Shown here piece after piece: positions 44,082 through 56,522 of a stretch of 64,000 bases of DNA. The notes below the pieces were generated by a model. The model was given only the letters and a program-made list of their open reading frames with translations. It had not been told where the DNA came from and did not search any database. Source of the DNA: Linanthus parryae (lineage: Eukaryota; Streptophyta; Magnoliopsida; Ericales; Polemoniaceae); assembly GCA_023055425.1 (NCBI GenBank), contig JALGPY010000003.1, positions 50,763,891 to 50,827,890 of the forward strand. The letters are read 5' to 3'. Positions within the stretch are counted from its first letter, which is position 1. Each line of letters begins with the position of its first letter. The position numbers and the translations under genes were made by a program.

Positions 44082-46778
44082 TGAAACACCCCGTTATTTA
44101 AAAACGGATATTTTTAGATAGTATAAAGTGTTAATATGTTGAAACGGGTATTTTATGAAATTATTGAGTGTTAATATAATATTATTATAAGTATTGGGTG
44201 TTAATATGCTACTATTATATTTTATGATATTATTTGGTGTTAATATGACATTGGGATAAGTTTGGGTAATAGTTATTATTATTTAGAAAGTTAATTTTAA
44301 TGTTATAAACTACCTAGGTACTTTTATGTAGTTTTTCCTAACTTAAAGTGTGCCTTTTAAGTGAACTTGGGGGTAGTAGTTGTATAATGACTAAACCAGT
44401 GGGGGTGAAAGTGTCTTTACCCTATAAATTAGTCATCTTCTTCACCCAACAATGGAGGATTTGCTTCTCCTTCTCCATGTCCGAATCTAACACCACCTCC
44501 ACCTCAAATCTTCACCAAAACTCTTGATTTTTGTCCCAATTCAATCCCAATTCGATTTAATCTCATCAAAACTCGATACTTTAGCAAAAAGTAAACTAAT
44601 TTCGTCCAAAACCCAACCCGATTCGAAATCGAAAACTTGAAAGTGGGTTTCCTCATGGAGGTTGAATTCTTCACCTCAAGGCTATATAAACCCATCAATT
44701 CTCAGATTTTAAACCCACAATCTCAATCCCTCAATCTCTCCTTCGATCTCTCTCTCTCTCTCTCTCAAACTCTCCCTCTCGATTTCTCTCTCTCTCTCTC
44801 TCACGTCGCTTTGCCGGCGAACCAGGCTGCCCGCCGCCGCCCGGTCCGCCACTGCCGTGCGCCGCCGCCGTGCGCCGCCGGCCTCGCCACCAGTCCTTGC
44901 CCGTCACCACCCTCGTCTCTCTCTCTGTTCGGGTAAGGAAACAAACCCGTCTGTTTTGTTTCTATTTTGTTTGTTTCTTTTTTTTTTATTATTAGCAATA
45001 GTGAACTGTTAATACATAAGAATATTTTCTGGGTAGAAACACAAGAATGGGCAATGGCCCAGTGGTTAAAGCTGACTGTTAGTATTGAGTTGGTCTAGGG
45101 TTCGAGTCTCATAGCTAGCAACTATTTGTTTTACTACTCTACACTCAAAATTTGAAAGAGAAGTTTTGAGGGTTTGAAAGCCTTATTAAAACACTTGAGA
45201 ATTATTTATTTAGGAAGTTTATTTTCTTGTTTAAAAGTTAATATTTCGAAAAGAATAATATTGTTGGGTTATACTTTATAGTAGTAAAAATTAGACAATT
45301 ATTTTTATACAAGTTTAAAATCATTTTTTTACTCATCTTCACTCCAAAATAAAAGTATATTTTCTTACTTATTTTTATAAGTTTATAACAAATTAGAATA
45401 AGCTATTTTCCATTAATAACTTTGTTATTTCTTTTAAATAAAAGTTAGTTAGTTTATAACCTATATTCTCTACTAAGACTTGTTTGGTTGGGAGAAACTA
45501 CTATTTGAATTAAAAGTGTTTTTGAGGTAAAATAATATGCTTCTCTACCCTAAATAATAAAAAGGATATTTTATCTAATCTTATAATTTATATTTATATA
45601 ATTATAGCTTAGTATGTTTTTACAAATAATAAATGTTAGATTTATAAAGCGTATTTTATTATGAAAGGGGTTATTCACGTTAACAAGGTTGGGGAGAGTT
45701 AGTAAGGGATTTATTTCATAGGACTTTGTGTGCAATATGTTGATTAGGATATTATTAAATTTGTAGGCGACAATTTCGTTGACGAAGGATCCGTGAGTGT
45801 TACTAGGAAGTGAATTGCTTTGCTTGAGATTCAAGGTAAGTAAACATGCCAGGCCTAGCGCCCATATCTTCTTTCGTGTCTAAACTGCTTTTTGTGATTT
45901 ATTGTCTCAAAATTTGAATATCTACTTGAACTGTTTATTGAGAAAGTTTACTGATTTTACAAAGGTGAATCTATCACAACTATCACATGAAATGATAATA
46001 AGACGTAAAGACGTAAAGTGGAATAGTTGTATCGGGGATCAATATTTTGAGCTTTGGTCGATGTAGACTACGTCTCTCGACCCACTTTATTTTATTTTGC
46101 TCGGTCGCAACCGCCCCGAGTTCGCTCCAGTACTTACCTCTCTGGCCGCAAGAAGTCTTAGGGGGGTGTCGACACTTATGGTCTGGTAGCCAGTTATTAG
46201 TAGATCTTCCCCGTGTCAACATGGTAATATATGTTTTCTGAATGATGGACATTTATGATTGAGAATTGGAAGTCCCGATTGGACAAATGAAAAGAGTTTG
46301 TGAATGTTTCCCACAAGTGATGTGATAAAGGAAAAGATTTGTGAATTCTTATTTCATACTTATACTCTTACTCAAATTCTTTACTCTTCAAACTAATTTG
46401 TCGTTTTTAAACTGCTTCATAATCTGTTTACATGCTTGGGTGTTGCTTACTCAGTATTTTCCGCTGACTTTGGAAACTGTGGTGTTTCTTTTTGTTTCTG
46501 CACCACAGGTTTAGGTGGAAGCATGGCTTTTGGGGGAAATCGAGACACATCACTTTAGTAAATTTAAATTTCACATCTAGACTTGTTTTATTTAGTAGAT
46601 GAATTTTAGATTGGAATAATGCCCATATTTGTGGCGAGACAAGTTTTAAACTTTTAATTAATATTTTTATGGATTTGGTTTGGATATTCTGTTATAAAAT
46701 CTCCTTGTATCCGGGTTTAATCTCGGGTACGGAGTGACATCCCCGGGCTTCCGGCTTGGCCAGTTTGGGGGTGTTACA
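44082..46778 (+). repeat. 2.7 kb chromovirus 3' LTR
   Basis: It starts TGAAACACCCCG and ends GGGGTGTTACA (imperfect inverted ends). It contains TATATAAA at 44684-44690, then CT repeats and a GC-rich island (44810-44920), the same order of parts as the nested chromovirus LTR, though it is a different family. A SINE-like insertion is at 45049-45120. No 5' partner is present in the window. Confidence 0.8.
45049..45120 (+). mobile_element. tRNA-derived SINE-like sequence
   Basis: TGGCCCAGTGGTTAAAGC (A box) and GGTTCGAGTCTC (B box) lie about 35 bp apart, as in RNA polymerase III promoters. The ends do not pair as an acceptor stem, so it is not a tRNA gene. No clear target duplication was found. 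Confidence 0.45.
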
Positions 46779-47221
46779 TAAATGATTACAAATTAAATGG
46801 AGAAAATATTACTTATTGATCATGTAGAGTAATAAAGTCTTAACAACCAAAATTCAGTGTAACCATAAAAAAATAATCGGTGTAAGAAATATAGAGAGAG
46901 TGAGGGTAATGATTCTTACATAGCTTTGATTTATCCTTACAAAGCAGCTTTAACTTTCTTTCTTATATACCCTCACATTAATTCGTCTCTTGTTACTCTC
47001 TCATCCATCATTCCACCGCCCACATTCAACAAACCCCCAACTTCACTCCACTCACACGAGGACATCAACCTCCACCAACAAAAGCGTTTTGTGGGTTTGT
47101 AAAATGGTGTCACAAGTAGGACAACCCAACTTCTTATTTCATGGGTTGGTATAAAATCATAATTCATTCCCTAATTGATGCTAAACCGTCTCTCTTGCTT
47201 TATTTATCCACAAATATTAGC
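46779..47221. other. Unassigned AT-rich stretch with a MITE-like motif
   Basis: A motif at about 46850-46890 is the inverted counterpart of 43541-43580 (GTGTAACCATAAAAAA and GGTGTAAGAA parts). No ORF is supported. Confidence 0.35.
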
Positions 47222-47354
47222 CGGATTTATTTCAACTCTTTTTTTGAGAAATTGTTTTTGTCGTCAACCGGGTTCGAACCCAGGACCTGATGCAGGGGCT
47301 TCCAACGCTCTTACCACTTGAGCTACCACCCTAGCTGCGGATTTATTTCAACTC
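47222..47354 (-). mobile_element. tRNA-derived SINE with 17-bp target duplication
   Basis: The body at 47337-47239 (99 bp, minus strand) holds TAGCTCAAGTGGTAAGAGC (A box) and GGTTCGAACCC (B box) and ends in a short A-rich tail. Identical 17-bp copies of CGGATTTATTTCAACTC flank it at 47222-47238 and 47338-47354. The acceptor ends do not pair, so it is a SINE rather than a tRNA. An exact duplication implies a fairly recent LINE-driven insertion. Confidence 0.85.
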
Positions 47355-48096
47355 TCAAGATGTTGGAAAGATTTTCTTTTTAGTTCATCATATTCATTAA
47401 AGTAAGTTACCGAATCTGAAAATTTCAAATTCAGTTGCTTGATATATACCTTACTTTGTTTAACATCTCGCTGCAAATCGAAAGAGCTTTGGCATTAGAT
47501 GTAATTAAAGATAATTGATCGAATTGATTGAAGAAGATAGGGGCTTAAGGTTGATAATATATTAGATCGGAGAACGGAGCCTCTTTCAAATCTGAGGCAT
47601 ATTTATGGGCAAGACAGAGAAGAAGGTAGACGGAGATGAGAGTGAGAGAGAGAGAGAGTTGCTGATACAAGAGTAATGTCTGATGTGTATCTAAAAAGAA
47701 ATTTGTCACTTTGGCTAAAACAATTATTAATGGCTCTGTAAGCATAACAATTATTAGTGTGTGTGTCCTCATTGAAGACATACTAGTGCGATTTGAATAT
47801 CTTTATAAAATTGTGTTATAATGTACGACAATTGTATAAATGAAAGCAAAATGTTCAATTTGAGTAATGGAGTTGTGTAATCAAAAGAAGTGCAGCTCAT
47901 AATAAATAGTAAAGAGTTTTAAATCATCAACTCTTAAGTTTGTAGTGTTTGTTTGGTAGACAAATTCCAAGAGTACTAATTTTGAAATAATGAATAAACC
48001 TTGTGAGTTATCAGCTCATTTTGTGTACACTTAATATACTTCTAATATAGCTATGTAAATGGATAGAATATTTATACATACTCTTGAGAATGGGTT
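47355..48096. other. Unassigned AT-rich stretch
   Basis: No domain or repeat was recognised. A short GA repeat lies at 47642-47658. Confidence 0.3.
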
Positions 48097-48104
48097 GTTG
48101 TAGA

Positions 48105-51100
48105 TAGGGATGGGAATACAGTCCGATTCGATCCGAGATTCGGGCGATCCGACTCCAATGGATCAGGTCTGAATCTGATCTAATTTAGGATTTTGATCAA
48201 GAAATTAAGACACATTGGGGTTCATATCCGGATTCGGATAGGAAGGCTGATCTGTCGGGTTCCGGCCCGACACGACTCGGACTATACATATTTTATAAAA
48301 AAATATATATTGTTCTTGTATTAAGTTGTATTTACTCTTACCTAATAAAACTTGTATTAACTACCTACTAATAACCCTAACACACCTGTATTAACTCCCC
48401 CACATCCCCATGCGTCTTCTCACCTCCCTGACGCATAAAATCCTTTTCCTGATTCCCACACCATCTCTATAATGTTCGCCAGCTTCCTCTCTCTGTCTCT
48501 CACGGTCCACCTTCTGCAGCGTCATTTCCACCACGAGACCGCCGGGTGCCTTCTTCGTCTTCAGTCTCCACTACCATTCTGCCACTCCAATGATCGAATC
48601 TTGCGAGCTGCACCCCTCTCTTCCTGACAATCGGACTCTACAAGTCCCGACGACCAATTAACCAGGAAAGTCTTCTTAAAGAATTCTATTTTTTCCTTGG
48701 TTTTTCCATATTAGTTTTCTGTTTAAGTTTTTGTATGTCTAGTATTGTGAGAATGAGATATGTTTTTCAGTAAATCCTTATGGATTTTGAATGATTTTCA
48801 GATTTTACAAGAGATTATCATGCATTCAGTAAGGGTAATTGATTGCATTTTTCATTTTTTTAATCTTGAATATGTTGATTCTTGTTTTGTATCTTAACTG
48901 CCTACTTCGTCGTATTCTTTCTTATGTATCTTTGAATAGAAGAATGAAGATTGAAGAAATTATGAATATATTATGTAATCGAAGAACCACGAGAATTGAA
49001 ATGCAATTTTTATATTTTTTTAACGTATTCGAAGAAACACGAGAATTGAAGAAACAAAATAGATATATTTTCATAATGTAGCATGTTTTTTTTACATTTA
49101 TGTAGTTTAAGTTGATTCACAAAATAAAAACTCTCGTCGAACAAAAGTTGGAAGCAATCCCTCTATTGTAGAAGTTTCTCCAAACTATACTCAAGAACAA
49201 GAGTCTCAAGGGAGAATGGAGGTAAGAGAAAAATTAACGAAGGGAATGAATAAAAGAGGAATAGGAGATATGTGTCAAGGGTATTGGTGAACTTCTCAAA
49301 GAAACATACTAATGAAGGACTAAAAGCTATATGCAATTATTGAAAATAACAATTTGTGGGTGATCCGGAAGTTAAATTACAATTATCTTCGATGATGTCA
49401 TAATTATAAAGATGATCAACGAGATATTAAAGGCATGATGCGGGGGGGGGGGGGGGGGGGGGAGGTCAAAAGTAATTGGTTGGTGAAGCGGTTAATATAA
49501 TTCAGCTTATGAGTGTGAGGGGTAAATTTGAGCAAGAAGTGTCTAGAGATGAGCTTGCTAAAATGGTTATCTAACATGATTTTTCTTTGAGCATTGTGGA
49601 TTATGGTGGATTTCGGAAATTTGTGTTTTCTATTCAACCTTCTTGTAAGATGATTAACAGAAACACACTTGAGAGTGACATATTCAAGGTGTATGGCATT
49701 GATAAGGAGAAGGTGGTGAAGCTATTGTCATTGTGTAGTGGTAGAGTATCTTTGACAAACGACATGTGGACGACAAAGAACGAGAGGATTCATGGATATC
49801 ATGGCACACTTTGTTGATGAGACTTGGAGGTTGCAATCTATTATTTTGATGTAAATTTCAGTTATTTATTTATTTATTTATTTATATCATATGTCTAGTT
49901 ATGACTTTAATGTTCATAATATTAACTTTAAATTTGTATCTCTTGTAGGTTCATTTATGTTCCTTCACCACAAATTGCAGCCGTGTTACAAGATATTTTG
50001 CTCGATGCAATGCTGGAGTGGAATGTTGACATGAGGATGGGTTGTTTGACGGTTGATAAGTGTACAACAAAAGAGTTGATGGTAATATTACTTTTAGACA
50101 AGTTTCAATTGAGTACTTTGTCGGTTCGCGGTGAATTTTTCAAATGCGATGTGATGCTCATATCATAAATTTGATTGTTTAAGATGGGCTAAAAGTGATT
50201 GAAGGATGCATTGAAAAAGTGAAGGATAGTGTGAGTTTTTGGATAACTTCTCCTAAGAAGAGACAAAATATAGAGAAATGCCGATCAAATTTGCGCTGCA
50301 TGCACAAAAGAACTAGTGATGTTTGCAAAACTATATGGAATTCTACATATTTTAAGTCGTATAATACTTTGGATTATAAATATGTGCTTTTTCGCTTAAG
50401 ATAACGTGATAAGAATTATGTTATTTTTCCTAGTGAAGAGGAGTGGGAGAGAGCCCAAGAGATATGTGTGCAGTTGAGTTTGTTTTATGATGTCATGTGT
50501 GTATTTTCTGGAACAAATTATCCAACGGCCAATGTTTACTTCTCGAAAGTGTGCCAAATGAAAATTCAAAGGATAGAATGGTTGTTTAGTCCTTCGGCAT
50601 ACATAAGTGAGATGGCTAGGTTGATGTTGGATAAATTTGAGAGTTATTGGAGTGACAAACGTGGCATTATGGGAGTGGCTTCTATATTGGATTCTCGTTT
50701 CAAGATGACATTCTTGGATTTTATGTTTGCAAAAATTTATGAGGCGGAGCATGTAGAGAATCAAATCAACAGGGTTAAGAATATTTGTCTTGAATTAATG
50801 CGTGATTATTCGGCTAAGAGATTTGCTTCTAGTTCGGGTTCTAACAAAGACAAATCCAATGCTTTACAAAGTAATAGCATTGATCGCCTTGATGAGTATG
50901 ATATGTTTGTGGAAATGAAGTTGAAGAAATTTCTTGAGAATCGTGTTTTACCTAGATCTTTGGAGTTAGATGTCTTGTTTTGGTGGAAAACAAATGGGGT
51001 TAAGTACTCTACTTTGAGGTCGCTTGGAGAGACATTTTAGCTATCCCCGTGTCAACGGTTGCTTCAGAATCGGCATTTAGAATTGGTAGAATGATCTTAA

Positions 51101-51974
51101 GTGATCATCGTAGTAGACTCAATCCTAAGACATTGGAGGCATTGATGTGTGCTCAAAGTTGGTTGTGGAGCCAAAACCATATTAGTGAATTATGATTTAT
51201 TTTTACATATAGATTTTATATTTTATCAATTTATTATATGTTTCATATAAATGTTATGTTTAGTAAATCAAAATGTCCCAGAGATGATATTCAAAGTATT
51301 CTCGATGATGTTCAAGAAAGTGATGAATGTGTGAGTGTTGTCACGATTCGTAAGGAGTTAAGGTAAGGGCAAAGCATATTTAGACTTCATATTTTAAATA
51401 ATTTAGCATGTTCACTTGATATAAAATGATGATATGTAATTTCTAGATATTTTATGTTTTATAGGTTCTTCACAAAAAGGGATGACAACAATGGCTCCTA
51501 TGAATGTTAATGAATGTCTTGAAGAATGAAGAGTTTCGTTGTTTTTAGTTTATGATCTTTTTTAGCAATGATTTTTTAAATGTAGTTGAACTTATGGACA
51601 ATTTGAGAGATTTTTATTATTTTTATCCCTTTTAATTGGTTGATTAAGTTATAATATGCGTGAATGTTTGAATTTTTATCCTTCTCAACTTGTGACCATG
51701 CACTTTGAGTAGTAATTTTGTATTTTTCGAATTTATTTTGTGTGTTTTTATGTTTGTTTTTTGAGTTTTGTTGCAAACTAGAAATGAATCTGATCCGGAT
51801 CTGATCCGGCCAAACGCTATATGGATCAGCGGATCGGCTTTTCAAAATCCGATTCGATTCGAATTCGTAGATGATATGAACAAATCCAGATCGGGTTTGG
51901 ATCCCACTTCTCTTAGTCGGATCTGGATGGGATCAAGGCTGATCCAATCTAGATCCGACCTGTTGCCATCCCTA
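48105..51974 (+). mobile_element. hAT DNA transposon
   Basis: Terminal inverted repeats: TAGGGATGGGAATACAGTCCGA at the left (first 20: TAGGGATGGGAATACAGTCC) and TAGGGATGGCAACAGGTCGG read inward from the right. Degenerate 8-bp target copies flank it: GTTGTAGA (48097-48104) and GTTGGATG (51975-51982), five of eight matching. Subterminal regions are rich in GATCCG/CGGATC motifs, as is usual for transposase binding in hAT elements. It encodes a decayed transposase. Confidence 0.85.
49260..51198 (+). pseudogene. hAT transposase with BED finger, degenerate
   Basis: A BED zinc-finger piece (VNFSKKHTNEGLKAICNY, near 49288) lacks its second Cys. A run of 21 G (49442-49462) interrupts the frame after it. 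Catalytic-domain pieces follow (GRVSLTNDMWTTKNERIHGY near 49745; a 190-codon open piece 50468-51040). The C-terminal hAT dimerisation domain, IPVSTVASESAFRIGRMILS, is intact at about 51045-51110 but in another frame from the piece before it. The transposase would bind the terminal repeats in the nucleus; this copy is broken. An intron-like gap lies at about 49820-49950. Confidence 0.8.
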
Positions 51975-51982
51975 GTTGGATG

Positions 51983-53992
51983 TTGATTTTCTCAACCAAG
52001 AGACGTGGGAAACAAAATTCACTTGGGTGGCTTTTGGGTGACCACATGGTTGTTGCAGTGTTCACACGAGAGGAAAGAAAAGGTAGGCGGCGTGCAATGA
52101 CTGTTAAAAGTCACATGAAATAATGGCTTCATTAACATTTATATGCTATATTAAACTCAATGATATTTAAAATTATTTTATTTAGCTAATATAATAAGAA
52201 GAGAAATGTGTTTTGATGTTGAATTCTCACATCTGATCGTGGCTAAAGAAGAAGAAAATAAAGTTAAGAAAAGTTTTGTGGTGGATTGTGATGTAGTGTG
52301 ATTTGCACGTGAAAAGGCCAAGGTGGCAAGCCTTGGTTGGCTAAGGCCACAAGTCCACCACCCCTCTATGAGGGTTTCTCGTCGGAGTTCCATAGACACC
52401 ACCATGCAACCCTGGCCATACATGGCTGGGTTGGACCTACGACTCGTATGCGCGACATGTTGCGTATTCTGGCTACTCGCATGCGGTGTTAAGACAGTTG
52501 CAGGACACATTCTCTCGCCAATGATTCAGCAGTGTAGGAGGTCACCACGTAACCAAATACGCTTTCACCATGCTACTCGTCGCCTTTCTAGATAAATAGA
52601 GTAAAAAATTATATTTTTTTTCTTATTCCAAAATTCAGAAAAGTACTAGAAAGAGAGAGGGGGAGAAGGAGAGAGATTTACTAAGGGTGGCAGAGGGTAT
52701 TCTATATATCATATTCTGGGGTTCTGGGGGTTCTATATCATTATTAACAGCTTTGTCGAACCGGGACAGGGACTATCAATGTTATAGCCCTACCGTATTG
52801 CGTTGCATGTTTATATGGTAGTCATTGTACTGCTTAGATATATTCGTTGAAATTATCGAATTGCTATTACTTTGTCAATGTTATGCTTGGTTATTATGAA
52901 ATTGTAAATTGATATATGATACACGTGGAGATGGTGTCGTAATTGTTTCATATTTGAATCATTTAGAGATGTTGCCGAAATAGTATTTGGATATTTGAAT
53001 CATGTAGAGATGCTGGTGAAATTGCTATTCGAATCATCGAATGTAGTTTTGATATGAGTGACTATGTTTAATATATGCTATCAATTGTGTTGATTGTTGA
53101 TATGTTGTTAGCATGATGATATTGCCGACAATATTGTTCTTGCACAATTTGCATGTGAAATTGATAATGAAAGTGGAAAGATAAATTGACGAGGTTAGTA
53201 AGGAGGAATTGCACATTCCTTGGGTGAAAGACCCTGAACGCACAGTGACAGCTGAGTACTCTGCTCTAAGTTGAGAGTACGTATGCGGAGGGAGGTTGAC
53301 TCATTCCTGGCTGCGAACGCACATGTGAGCACACCCCGTTCCATGAAGATAATAAAACGATGAAAGAATTGCATATGCATAATATGTCGTACATATGATA
53401 TCATTGACATGTGATAGCATGCTAATGTGACATGTGTATCATGAAATAATACGTGTTTGGAATGTGGTATTGATATTCTTTAGTGAGCTTGTAGTAAGCT
53501 CACCCCTTATATCTTACAGGTACAACATGTATAGGTGACTGGTGATGGCGGATTAGTTCCTGAGCTTTCTTAGTTACTTACAACGTTAGCTTGTGTATAG
53601 CTTTTGAGACGAGTCTTAACTCGTTTTGTAATAGTTTGGGTTGGGAACCGTCTATCGCTCTGAATACTATAACATATTTCAGTTTGTGTAATGAAAGTTT
53701 GAGATGTTCCATTCATCACTTGTTCGATCATTTTCTTACATTCAATTTTGAAAAAACACCCCCAGTTTATTGGCGTGGCATAAGCTATTATCATCCATTA
53801 ATTTATATTCGTATACTTAATTAACAAATATTCTAAGAAAATCAACAAACTTTATTCCCAAGATTGAGCAGTTCATCACCATCACAGTCCAATCCTAAAA
53901 ACCACCTCTAAATTATTCGATAATTGCAAAAATCTCAAAAACTCGCCTATAAACTTAGATCTAAATTAATCAATAATTCCATAAACCCACCA
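51983..53992. other. Unassigned stretch, possibly old LTR
   Basis: No protein domain was recognised. The motif AGCTCACCCCTTATATCTTACAGG-like region near 53495-53520 resembles the end part of long Gypsy LTRs (compare 46450-46510), so a decayed LTR is possible. A GA-rich patch lies at 52649-52677. Confidence 0.25.
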
Positions 53993-54319
53993 TCACTTAC
54001 TGGGAGCAGAGGCTTGACGACCACTGGGAACATGTGGATCTAAGAGCAATTCGAGGTCTCCGACCATATATTGTTCGGTAACGCCGACAGTCACTTCGCT
54101 CGGATAGAGTTTCAAGGCATTAACAACTGACCGGTTGTTGAGCCTCTCGGTTGCTTCTGTCTGATTGATCACCGGGACACTAGAGTTTTTGGAGGAGAAG
54201 TCAAACCAATAATTTCTTCCACTAGAGAGAGAAATGAGGGGAAGAAAAATAAGAGAATGATGATGGTGGTGTTGCTGTGTGAGGAGTAGGAGGATGAGGA
54301 CGAAAGAGATCCCGTCGAA
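53993..54319 (-). other. Unrecognised ORF or exon candidate without ATG
   Basis: The minus strand is open for about 109 codons. A hydrophobic stretch (ISFVLILLLLT) at the N-terminal side looks like a signal sequence, and the frame ends PSGRQASAPSK then stop. The first codon in frame is GTG; there is no ATG upstream or near the start. A splice-acceptor-like CTCTCTCTAG precedes TGGAAG inside, and a donor-like GTAAGT overlaps the stop, so this could be a spliced exon. CT-rich DNA upstream (54335-54360) would fit a 5' leader. Not identified. Confidence 0.3.
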
Positions 54320-54322
54320 CAC

Positions 54323-54939
54323 AAAGGGGTTTGAGATAGTGAACGAGTTTAGAGAGAGAGGGAGTGAAAAGTTAGATGAGTTTGGGTACCTATACCATAT
54401 AATTTTGGAAATGTTGTTAAGGGTATATTTGTCTAAAATTTAATCTCACATTCCCCCAATGTGGTTTGAGATTTGTTTCAAGGAAAAAAAGAATGATAGT
54501 AATATGGCAAGATCACAATATCAACTACCTAACATATGATATGGGAGGGATGGGATGTGAATCATACCCGCCTCCCATATTCGCTACCCAAACATGACAA
54601 TGAAGTCGTTGCGGTCCTAGCTGAAAGACAACTTTTGTAGAAACAAAACCACTCCTAACTTCCTTATCTTCTAAGAGGATCCTAGACTATTCAGATGGAA
54701 GTAATCACCAAGATAGAAAGTCAATTTAAATAAAGACGGTCTGCAGTAGACTAGCTAACCCACATACTACCTAAATTCTTCCTAACTAGATGTGGCGAGT
54801 CAAAAGTATCCTAGCTTCATTTATTTTATTTTATTTTTAGTTTTTATCTTAGTTTTTTGATATTACCGGCACACCACTACTGTAGCAAAATCACCATACT
54901 AAAGAATGGATAAAACGTCAACTCCAACAGAAGATTAAA
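54323..54939. other. Unassigned stretch
   Basis: No coding sequence or repeat pair was recognised. Confidence 0.3.
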
Positions 54940-55280
54940 GTTTACTACCCTCTTCCTTCGTGGATCATCTTTTTCACTCACACTTTGTGGTCTATATGGA
55001 TAACTCGAAATAAAATGATTTTCAAAATGAGGATTCTAATCTTCACAGACTCATTAATAAAACCCATAATTCAGCAATGGAATATGATCTTTTCATGATC
55101 CTTTACCTGCTCAATGTCAAACGGATATTCCAATTAAGTGGACCACCCCGCCTCCGGGAACAATAAAACTTAATACTTACGCAGTCTTGACATTAATAAT
55201 GACACTGCAGGAAGTTTAGGCCTTTTCAGAAATACTACTGGTAGTTGGTTAGGGGGCTATTCTAGAAACTTCACTCGTCA

Positions 55281-55985
55281 GCAGTGGCGGAGCTAGGAAA
55301 TCAAGTCACCCAAGGCAAGATTCGCGAAGTCAAAAGTCAAAGTGGTAAATTGGCAAAAATAAAGAAGGAAAAAGTTGTGTTGACTGGGAGGAGATTCGAG
55401 CCCGAGTAATGAAATTTGCCAACTAAAACAACTAACCACTCAGGCAAGTGGGCAATGGAATTTCAAGGGGGGCAAAATAGTATATCCTTACGGTATAGTC
55501 ATAAAAAATAGAATTTTCGACAGAAAACCCCCTTGCAGTTTTAGTTTCCTGACATCCCGCACCAGCAGTTTCAATTTTGACACATAACCCCATTGCAGTT
55601 TCATTTTTGCTGACATCCCGCACCAGCAGTTTCAATTTTGACACATAACCCCACTGTAGTTACTTTTTTTGCTGACATCCCGCACCAAAATTTGGACGGT
55701 CGTTAGTTATAGTTTTGGTGCGGGATGTCAACAAAAGAGAAGCTACAGTGGGGTTATGTGTCAAAATTGAAACTGCTGGTGCGGGCTGTCAGCAAAAAAA
55801 GAAACTGCAGAGGGGTTATGTGTCAAAATTGAAACTGCTGGTGCGGGATGTAAGGAAACTGAAACTGCAAGGGGGTTTTCTGTCGAAAATTCTCAAAAAT
55901 ATATAAAACTAGGGATACTAGTAAAAAATTTCAAATTTCAGAGGTGCAACTGCCACCCCTTGCCTCTACATGGGTCCGCCCCTGC
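55281..55985. mobile_element. 705-bp MITE with a long internal hairpin
   Basis: Ends are GCAGTGGCGGAGC and, read inward from the right, GCAGGGGCGGACC. TCA flanks both sides (55278-55280, 55986-55988), which would fit a 3-bp duplication; an 8-bp hAT-like duplication is not supported. Inside, 55510-55690 and 55713-55893 form near-perfect inverted arms of 181 bp with a 22-nt loop. A tRNA-like A/B-box pair is seen on the minus strand at about 55450-55375. No transposase is encoded. Confidence 0.75.
55510..55893. repeat. 181-bp inverted arms made of repeated ~60-bp units
   Basis: Each arm holds about three copies of a unit containing GACATCCCGCACCAGCAG and TTTTGACACATAACCCC. The right arm is the reverse complement. 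Transcription through it would give a long, nearly perfect hairpin RNA. Confidence 0.9.
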
Positions 55986-56522
55986 TCAGACACTTTATTT
56001 ACCGAACTTACTGCCATTTGAGACGGTTTACGTATTTCAAATCACATGAATATTCTTGATCTTCGCGTTGAAACAAATTCTCAATTAGTTGCGTCTTTTA
56101 TGCACTTTACTACTTATGTTTTGGCTTGGCTTAACTCTATGTCAATGACTGCAGATGGTTGTTCCGAGACCACCCGTGTTCGATCATTCACCATGTGTTC
56201 CACGAAGTCAATAAATCTGCAGATCGACTCGCCAATAGACAAGTTGTTCCGTTTGAGTTCCTAACAGCTCCTTCCCGTGAGCTTCAACAACAACTTTTTT
56301 TTGGATCCCAGATGAATAAGATCCACTCTTTTGATACTAGACAACATGTCATCTTTTGTTCAATGTTCCAAACAGTCACATTTGTTGTAATTCTTCTCTT
56401 CATGTCCGCTCTCGCTCTTCATGTACTGAACCCAGAGGCTGGGGCCTCTCGTGCATACTTTTTGCTGTAATATGATGTGAATAGTTGTTTTGCGAAAATA
56501 AAGAAATAAAGTAATCACCATA

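Larger units (their letters stand above)
54940..56515 (+). pseudogene. LINE-type RNase H (RVT_3) remnant split by a MITE
   Basis: Frame pieces TLWSIWITRNKMIFK (near 54985), KWTTPPPGTIKLNT (near 55137) and LGLFRNTTGSWLGGYSRNFT (near 55220) are the start of the plant LINE-derived RNase H domain. The domain resumes after the MITE with SDTLFTELTAI (near 55986) and ends with CSIIHHVFHEVNKSADRLAN (near 56173). Several frame shifts and a stop break it. AATAAAG motifs near 56498-56512 may be the LINE 3' end, just before the PPR ATG. Confidence 0.75.

Noticed and set aside
45049..45120. tRNA gene on the plus strand
   Set aside because: The ends cannot form an acceptor stem; only the polymerase III boxes are tRNA-like.
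47239..47337. tRNA gene on the minus strand
   Set aside because: A and B boxes are present but the acceptor stem does not pair, and the flanking 17-bp duplication shows it is a SINE.
53993..54319. IDA-like peptide hormone precursor
   Set aside because: The C-terminus has only a loose SAPSK resemblance, lacks the full motif, and the frame has no ATG.
55281..55985. hAT classification of the hairpin MITE from its CAG-like ends
   Set aside because: No 8-bp target duplication fits; only TCA on both sides is seen, so the superfamily is left open.
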